64,000 bases of DNA, from NCBI GenBank assembly GCA_964632845.1, contig CAZWDU010000002.1, positions 141,804-205,803 of the forward strand. The letters run 5' to 3'. Within the stretch, counting starts at the first letter, position 1; each line of letters begins with the position of its first letter. This stretch comes from JAOZHU01 sp964632845. GTDB taxonomy: Archaea > Thermoproteota > Bathyarchaeia > Bathyarchaeales > Bathycorpusculaceae. A program made the position numbers and the translations under genes. Positions 59,119 to 64,000 of the stretch are shown piece by piece. The notes beneath the pieces are model-generated. The model did not search any database and was not told the DNA's origin. It saw only the letters and a list, made by a program, of their open reading frames with translations.

Positions 59119-59337
59119 TCAATGGATTTTTTTGCTTCGTTTTGAATAGGAAATTGTAGCCGCTATCATTAGGGCTGTGCCAAATCCCAGAAAAGAAAAC
59201 GCGTAACTTTTGTAAGAGAAACCGAAAGATAGTCCGCCAGAGGAATATGCAAAAGTGCTCGCTATAAATAATGCTATTGCTGTTAATAACAGGAAAATCT
59301 CCGTTTTGAACTTCGATTTGCATGCCTCCCCTTTCAA
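59119..59337 (-). CDS. Small membrane protein, two helices
   Basis: 72 residues, start TTG 59337. Two hydrophobic segments (EIFLLLTAIALFIASTFAYS and AFSFLGFGTALMIAATISYS) and a basic end (KRSKKIH). The overlapping frame with ATG 59323 was rejected because it is less hydrophobic and its ribosome-binding GGGGAGG would sit only one base from the ATG. Convergent with the peptidase gene, divergent from the PfkB gene. Unknown function. Confidence 0.45.
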   Translation of the reverse strand: MKGEACKSKFKTEIFLLLTAIALFIASTFAYSSGGLSFGFSYKSYAFSFLGFGTALMIAATISYSKRSKKIH

Positions 59338-59425
59338 GTTCGTCCTTATTTTTAGGAATTATCTGGGTATTATGGAAAAGGTTATTTTAGCTTTTCGGAA
59401 AAATTATCTATAAAGGTGATTTTCA

Positions 59426-60529
59426 ATGTTGCAGATACCCTGTAAGAGTGAGCTGCTGAGTTTTCTGAAGGCAACTTCTAAAAAGCTGGATGTGGTAGTT
59501 CTGCCTGACTTTTTCCTCGACAGACTAATAAGCGTAGATTGCGACGTAACAGATTTCTTCTCAATGGTTAAGGCTGTAGCGGATAGAAAAGGCGGCAGCA
59601 TAGACGGCATAGCGCAAACAGACATTCGAGGCGGAAACTCCATCAACACGGCCTCTGCATTAGCCGCGCTCGGCGTAACAGTCACACCCATAGTCTGTAC
59701 AAGCAAACTGGGACTTCAACAAATAAAATTCCACCTTAACCGCTACGGCGTGGACACTTCACATGTTAAGCTTTCAGCGAAAGCGTCAGTGACAACCGCA
59801 TTGGAGTTTAAGGCTGAAACAGGCAAAGCTAACGTAATGCTCCGAGACGTAGGCTCACTAGCTGATTTTGATCCATCCAGCCTGACTGATGCTGATTATG
59901 ATTTGGTTGAGCGCGCAGATTACGTTTGCCTGTTCAACTGGGTGGGCACAAGAAAATTCGGAACCACGTTGGCTCAGGCTGTTTTCGGCAGGGTAAAAGC
60001 GAAAGGAAAGGGCAAAACGTATTATGACACAGCAGACCCCACGCCGAACAGCGCCAGGATGCCTGAGCTGATGGAAAAAGTTTTGAAAACTAGACAACTG
60101 GACGTTTTAAGCGTTAATGAGAACGAGGCAATCAGCTACGCGGCGTTACTGGATAGCGAGATGAGCGTGCAGCGTGGGAAATTGCGTTTTGAAGAGTTAG
60201 CCATGGAAGCTGCTAGGGTTTTGGCTAAGCATTTGCAGGCGCGGATTGACTTGCACACCACCAGTTTCTCAGCTACATTAACCGCGAAAGGCGAAACGGT
60301 TGTTCCCGCCTTCAAAATCAAAGCTTTAAGAGCCACAGGTGCAGGCGACGCTTGGAACGCAGGAAACATCTTAGGCGACGGCAACGGGCTTTCTGACGAG
60401 TGCCGCTTGGCTTTAGCGAACGCTGTTGCAGCCTGCTACCTTGCTGACCCAAATGGCGAGCATCCAACACGGCAAAAGTTGGCGAAATTCATTGAAAACT
60501 CTGCGGGCATGGAGCAGGCGCCGCGTTAG
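59426..60529 (+). CDS. PfkB-family carbohydrate/nucleoside kinase
   Basis: 367 residues. RGGNSINTASALAALGVTVTPI is the substrate-binding first signature (Gly-Gly-Asn) and ALRATGAGDAWNAGNILGD the second, with the catalytic Asp and the anion hole. An extra N-terminal ~35 residues and a long insert after residue 230 are present. Substrate unknown (sugar, nucleoside or sugar phosphate). It precedes the amino-sugar genes by 67 bases on the same strand; a role in sugar activation is possible. Confidence 0.85.
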   Translation: MLQIPCKSELLSFLKATSKKLDVVVLPDFFLDRLISVDCDVTDFFSMVKAVADRKGGSIDGIAQTDIRGGNSINTASALAALGVTVTPIVCTSKLGLQQIKFHLNRYGVDTSHVKLSAKASVTTALEFKAETGKANVMLRDVGSLADFDPSSLTDADYDLVERADYVCLFNWVGTRKFGTTLAQAVFGRVKAKGKGKTYYDTADPTPNSARMPELMEKVLKTRQLDVLSVNENEAISYAALLDSEMSVQRGKLRFEELAMEAARVLAKHLQARIDLHTTSFSATLTAKGETVVPAFKIKALRATGAGDAWNAGNILGDGNGLSDECRLALANAVAACYLADPNGEHPTRQKLAKFIENSAGMEQAPR

Positions 60530-60596
60530 GTTCTAGGCTTAAGTTATTTTAGGCGAATTAGCCTTTTAACCATGCAAGCATTCAAGTATTTGGTGG

Positions 60597-61973
60597 ATGG
60601 TGTGGAATTTGGCTAAACTATTCGGAAGTTCAGGCGTGCGTGGCTTAGCAAACGTTGACTTGACACCAGCGTTAGCCTGCAAAGTGGGCTTAGCTGTGGC
60701 TGCTTACGCGAAAGCTCGAAAAGCACTTGTGGCACGGGACACGCGAGTTTCAGGCGCAATGCTTGAGGACGCATTGGTTTCTGGGCTTGTGGCAAGCGGT
60801 GTGGATGTGGCTTTGGTAGGCGTTGTGCCTACGCCCGTGCTGGCTTATTTAACTAAAGCTTTGCAGGCAGATGTGGGGTTTATGCTTACGGCTTCGCATA
60901 ATCCGCCCATGTACAACGGCATTAAAGTTTTCGGCGGCGACAGCGTTTCCTATGCTGATGAAAGCCAAGACACAGTTGAACGGATAATTGCTGAAGGTAA
61001 TTTTGCGCTGGCGGATTGGCGCGGCGTAGGCGACGCTGCACTGGCTGATGTTAGCCACTTGTACGTTGAGATGGTAACTAAACGAGTGGCATTGCGTAAG
61101 CAGTGGCGTGTTGTCGCAGACCCAGGATGTGGTGCTACATTTCACATGGCTCCTGCTTTGCTGAAAGCTTTAGATTGCAAGGTGACTGCTTTGAACGCGC
61201 AGGCTGACGGCTTCTTTCCAGCGAGAAGTTCCGAGCCAACCGCTGAGAGTCTGCGGGGCTTAGCAAAGGTTGTCAAAGTGCTTGGCGCTGATGTTGGCGT
61301 AGCTTTTGACGGCGACGGCGACCGCGTAGCCTTCATTGACGACCAAGGCGATTTTGTGGATTTTGACAACGCGCTTGCCGCGTTTTCGGCTTACGCTGTG
61401 AAGAAGAACGGCGGCGGGACAGTGGTGACGAGTGTTGAAGCGTCGATGTGTGTTGAGACGATGGTTAAAGCGGAAGGCGGAGCAGTTGTCAGGACGCGGG
61501 TTGGTGATGTTTACATTTCTGAAGCCATAAAGCGTTTGGGTGCTGTTTTCGGCGGCGAACCCTGTGGTGCGTGGGTGCATCCAAGCTTTCATTATTGTCC
61601 TGATGGACCGCTTTCGGCGGTGCTGATGCTTAAGGCTTTAGAGGAGGAAGGCAAAAGTTTGCGCGAGTTTGTTGCTAAAGTGCCCGAATACGTAACGTTG
61701 CGCGAGAACATTGCTTGCAGAAACGACTTGAAATGCCGCGCGGTTGTGGACATTGAGAAAAGCATCAAGTCGGCTTTTCCAGCGTACACGGATTTCTCAA
61801 CGGTTGACGGCGTGCGCTTAGCTCTTGAAAACGGTTGGTTGCTGATTCGGGCTTCGGGAACTGAACCGCTTATCAGGATAACGGTGGAAGGTGAATCGTT
61901 AAAAGTAGCCAGCGACATAATGGCACAAGGTAAAGCATTAGTCAAAAGGCATGTTGAGGCTGAGAAGAAATGA
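60597..61973 (+). CDS. glmM: Phosphoglucosamine mutase / phosphomannomutase family enzyme
   Basis: 458 residues, converts hexose-6-phosphate to hexose-1-phosphate. Serine that is phosphorylated in GFMLTASHNPPMYNG, metal loop VAFDGDGDRVAF, sugar-binding GGEPCGAW and phosphate-binding IRASGTEPLIRIT are all present. The overlap with a GlmU-like gene points to glucosamine-6-phosphate as substrate. N-terminus FGSSGVRGLANVDLTP is the family start. Confidence 0.9.
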   Translation: MVWNLAKLFGSSGVRGLANVDLTPALACKVGLAVAAYAKARKALVARDTRVSGAMLEDALVSGLVASGVDVALVGVVPTPVLAYLTKALQADVGFMLTASHNPPMYNGIKVFGGDSVSYADESQDTVERIIAEGNFALADWRGVGDAALADVSHLYVEMVTKRVALRKQWRVVADPGCGATFHMAPALLKALDCKVTALNAQADGFFPARSSEPTAESLRGLAKVVKVLGADVGVAFDGDGDRVAFIDDQGDFVDFDNALAAFSAYAVKKNGGGTVVTSVEASMCVETMVKAEGGAVVRTRVGDVYISEAIKRLGAVFGGEPCGAWVHPSFHYCPDGPLSAVLMLKALEEEGKSLREFVAKVPEYVTLRENIACRNDLKCRAVVDIEKSIKSAFPAYTDFSTVDGVRLALENGWLLIRASGTEPLIRITVEGESLKVASDIMAQGKALVKRHVEAEKK

Positions 61974-63250
61974 AAGCGGTGCTGTTAGCTGCTGGCGAAG
62001 GCGTGAGGCTTCAGCCAGTAACGTCTACGCGACCGAAACATTTGATTTGCGTAGGCGGAAAACCAATTTTGCAGCATTGTTTGGAAGCGGCGAAAGCCTG
62101 CGGCATAACCGAAGCCATAATAGTCACGCATTACTTGGGCGAGGCGATTCGCGAGTACTTCGGCGACGGCGAGAAACTAGGCTTGAAATTGGAGTATGTT
62201 GAGCAGTCGGCTGTGCTTGGAACGGGTAACGCCGCGAGTGTGGCTGAGCCGCTTGTGGATGGGGATTTTGTTCTGGTTTACGGCGATTTGCTGTTTGCTC
62301 CAGATGCGCTGAAGCAGGTTGTTGACCTGTTTACGACGGAGAAGCCTGCTGCTGTGATGGCTGTTGTGCCCGTGGAAAAGCCTGAAAACTACGGCATAAT
62401 CGAGTTGGCTGATGCGAACCGCGTTAAGTGCATAGTGGAAAAACCAACCGCCGACGAGGCGCCGTCAAACTTGGCTAACGCGGGATTATACGCTTTCTCC
62501 AAGGAGATTTTTGAGGAAATAAAGCAGGTTAAGGCTTCGGTTCGCGGCGAATGGGAGCTCACGGACGCGCTTTCGCTGCTGGCTGAAGGCGGCAAGGCGG
62601 TTTTGGCGGCTGAGGTTTCGAAGGGTGATTGGCTTGACATTGGGCGTCCGTGGGATTTGCTTGAGGCTAACAGTTGGGCGCTGAAGCGGATGGCTCATGC
62701 GGTTTACGGGAACGTGGAGGAAGGCGTGCACTTGGTGGGTCCTGTGACCGTAGCGGAAACCGCGCGGATACGCTCTGGAGCCTACGTTGAAGGACCCACG
62801 TTTATTGGTGAAGGCAGCGATGTTGGACCTAACTGTTTCATTCGTGCGTGCACAAGCATAGGCAGAAATGTGCGCGTGGGCAACGCGTGTGAAGTTAAGA
62901 ACAGCATTGTTATGGATGGTACGCATGTGGGGCATTTGTCTTATGTGGGTGACAGTGTGCTCTGTGAGCGGTGTAATTTGGGCGCGGGGACTATTATGGC
63001 TAATTACCGTTTTGATGCTGGAGTGGTGAAGATGCTGGTTAAGGATAAGGTGGTTGATAGTGGGCGGAGGAAATTAGGCGCGATTCTAGGTGATGACGTT
63101 AAGACTGGTGTTAACTCGGTTTTTATGCCCGGTGTCAAGGTTGGAGCGGGTAGCTGGGTGGGGGCGAACTTGATGGTTGAAGAGGATTTGCCTGCTGACT
63201 CGGTGGCGTTGCTGCGGCAGAAGTGGGACAGGCGTAAACGAAAAGGTTGA
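61970..63250 (+). CDS. Bifunctional sugar-1-phosphate nucleotidylyltransferase/acetyltransferase (GlmU-like)
   Basis: 426 residues, start overlaps glmM (ATGA). N-terminal domain: AVLLAAGEGVRLQPVTSTRPKHL binds nucleotide, with YGDLLFAPDAL as the Asp-metal motif. C-terminal left-handed beta helix of hexapeptide repeats (IGRNVRVGNACEVKNSIVMD, VKTGVNSVFMPGVKVGAGSW) for acetyl transfer. Resembles the Sulfolobus tokodaii two-domain enzyme that acetylates glucosamine- or galactosamine-1-phosphate and makes UDP-sugar. Supplies N-glycan or cell-surface sugars, useful for the Asn/Ser/Thr-rich surface proteins nearby. Confidence 0.92.
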   Translation: MKAVLLAAGEGVRLQPVTSTRPKHLICVGGKPILQHCLEAAKACGITEAIIVTHYLGEAIREYFGDGEKLGLKLEYVEQSAVLGTGNAASVAEPLVDGDFVLVYGDLLFAPDALKQVVDLFTTEKPAAVMAVVPVEKPENYGIIELADANRVKCIVEKPTADEAPSNLANAGLYAFSKEIFEEIKQVKASVRGEWELTDALSLLAEGGKAVLAAEVSKGDWLDIGRPWDLLEANSWALKRMAHAVYGNVEEGVHLVGPVTVAETARIRSGAYVEGPTFIGEGSDVGPNCFIRACTSIGRNVRVGNACEVKNSIVMDGTHVGHLSYVGDSVLCERCNLGAGTIMANYRFDAGVVKMLVKDKVVDSGRRKLGAILGDDVKTGVNSVFMPGVKVGAGSWVGANLMVEEDLPADSVALLRQKWDRRKRKG

Positions 63251-63257
63251 CTGAACG

Positions 63258-63623
63258 TTGAAAACGTTAGCGCTTGGATATTGCGGTTTGAATTGTGAAA
63301 CTTGTCCAATATTTGTTGCTACGGTCAACAATGATGAAAAGTTGAGGCAGAAAACTTTAGGGGAATGGCGTGAACTATACTCGGATTATATTGGAAAGGA
63401 ATGTTTGACGTCGAAAGACATGAATTGTACGGGCTGCCGGTCAGAGGATAGTGTTTTTGTGGGTTGCCTCAACTGCTCGATAAGGCGCTGTTGTAGCGGA
63501 AAGAAATTTGTGACTTGTGCAGACTGCGGCGAATATGAAAAGTGTGATATGTTGAATGGCTTCTATTCTGTCCCTGCTCATCAGTCTGCGAAGGATAACC
63601 TTAACAGACTGCGCGTGTGCTGA
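63258..63623 (+). CDS. DUF3795 family cysteine-rich protein
   Basis: 121 residues, start TTG 63258. LGYCGLNCETCPIFVAT at the N-terminus, then CTGCRSEDSVFVGCLNC, RRCCSGKKFVTCADCGEY: about twelve Cys matching the DUF3795 pattern, which probably binds zinc or an iron-sulfur cluster. Function unknown. Eight bases after the GlmU-like gene, which may be accidental. Confidence 0.85.
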   Translation: MKTLALGYCGLNCETCPIFVATVNNDEKLRQKTLGEWRELYSDYIGKECLTSKDMNCTGCRSEDSVFVGCLNCSIRRCCSGKKFVTCADCGEYEKCDMLNGFYSVPAHQSAKDNLNRLRVC

Positions 63624-63733
63624 GTGTGCGTGTAAAACGGTTCCTGAGAGAAAAAGAACGCGAATGGAACTATATGCGTAAACGTTTGGGTTTGGGATTA
63701 AACTTTAATCCATCACCATATTCAGCGTTGTTT

Positions 63734-63865
63734 GTCAAGAAATCTTGACCAGTGAACGGTACGTTTTATCAAGAAAATTTGACTAAAAACAGCCCGCTCA
63801 GTCAAGAAACCTTGACAAAAACCCTTTTTAGACGAAATAATTTAGCATTAATTGGTGCTGATATG
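63734..63865 (+). promoter_or_regulatory. Triple GTCAAG palindrome operator and promoter
   Basis: Three 16-base sites: GTCAAG-AAAT-CTTGAC (63734-63749), ATCAAG-AAAA-TTTGAC (63768-63783) and GTCAAG-AAAC-CTTGAC (63801-63816), start-to-start 34 and 33 bases. The last is followed by CCTTTTTAGACGAAAT (weak TATA-like) and GGTGCT five bases before ATG 63863. Apart from point changes the last 65 bases match the module at 8712-8775. The regular spacing, close to three helical turns, suits cooperative binding. Confidence 0.7.
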
Positions 63866-64000
63866 GCGAGGAAAGAGTTGGTTATTATTTTCATCAGCGC
63901 CCTCTTCGTTACTGCCTTGTTGGTTGGTGTTGCCGTTAATGATGTAGTTCAAACGGTTGATGATGCAGAAGCGAAGATTATAGAATTTACAGATGACAGG
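63863..64000 (+). CDS. Secreted protein, N-terminal part (3' end outside window)
   Basis: 46 codons visible, open to the window end. MARKELVIIFISALFVTALLVGVAV is a signal peptide or anchor; the following residues (NDVVQTVDDAEAKIIEFTDD) are acidic. The frame starts at ATG 63863, five bases after GGTG. It shares its promoter-operator module with the secreted protein at 7780-8712, so both belong to one regulon. Confidence 0.65.
   Translation, partial: MARKELVIIFISALFVTALLVGVAVNDVVQTVDDAEAKIIEFTDDR

Noticed and set aside
59093..59323. Alternative frame (ATG 59323) over the small membrane protein
   Set aside because: Less protein-like and the ribosome binding site would be one base from the start; the overlapping frame has two clean membrane helices.

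Overview
The window is archaeal chromosomal DNA. Evidence: an S13-S4-S11-RpoD-L18e-L13-S9-RpoN ribosomal/polymerase cluster in archaeal order, an RpoD subunit carrying a double ferredoxin insert, archaeal pilins with class III signal peptides, split archaeal glutamate synthase, an archaeal-type (tRNA-synthetase-derived) asparagine synthetase, geranylgeranyl reductase, GTP-dependent PEP carboxykinase and AT-rich TATA boxes 20-40 bases before many starts. The mix fits a TACK-group, heterotrophic, anaerobic lineage such as Bathyarchaeia; that placement is an inference from gene content, not a phylogeny. TTG and GTG starts are common, and S11 appears to start at CTG.

Layout. 1-5640: end of a KamA-type radical SAM enzyme, an MscS channel, a DMT exporter and a four-gene polar amino-acid ABC importer. 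5640-9870: iron-sulfur flavoprotein, DEAD-box helicase, a secreted membrane protein, a YHS mini-protein, an aquaporin. 9968-13229 (minus): class-V aminotransferase, SerA, DUF1015, a serine/glycine-type operon preceded by a candidate pseudoknotted leader RNA (13379-13465). 13705-16630: small winged-helix proteins and a minus-strand pilin followed by roadblock-like and coiled-coil proteins. 17083-20949: the ribosomal/RNA polymerase operon. 22135-27306 (minus): ferredoxin, FAD oxidoreductase and the three separate glutamate synthase domains. 27579-31573: PhoU-type regulator, then MEMO, S2 and enolase. 31877-33578: truncated NfeD, SPFH protein and a small membrane protein. 33749-37253: ferredoxin and geranylgeranyl reductase, an HxlR-like regulator, an Lrp regulator and the asparagine synthetase. 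37402-40569: PEP carboxykinase and two small proteins. 40571-43941 (minus): a translationally coupled AAA+ ATPase and coiled-coil protein that I cannot assign to a described system. 44343-46087: small membrane proteins, one a probable diheme cytochrome b. 46279-59088: a complete type IV pilus locus (ATPase, TadC-like platform, six pilin-like proteins including one of 1399 residues, prepilin peptidase). 59426-63250: PfkB kinase, GlmM and GlmU-like enzymes for nucleotide-sugar supply. 63258 to the end: DUF3795 and the start of a secreted protein.

The most promising unexplained signals are (1) the nested inverted repeats with a 7-bp loop-junction pseudoknot in front of the aminotransferase-serA-DUF1015 operon; (2) a palindrome GTCAAG-N4-CTTGAC found in front of two secreted-protein genes 55 kb apart, inside a nearly identical 65-base promoter module and present three times with 33-34 base spacing at the second gene; (3) the AAA+/coiled-coil pair; and (4) the pilus locus with its giant repeat-bearing subunit. 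No tRNA, rRNA, CRISPR array or insertion sequence was recognised.
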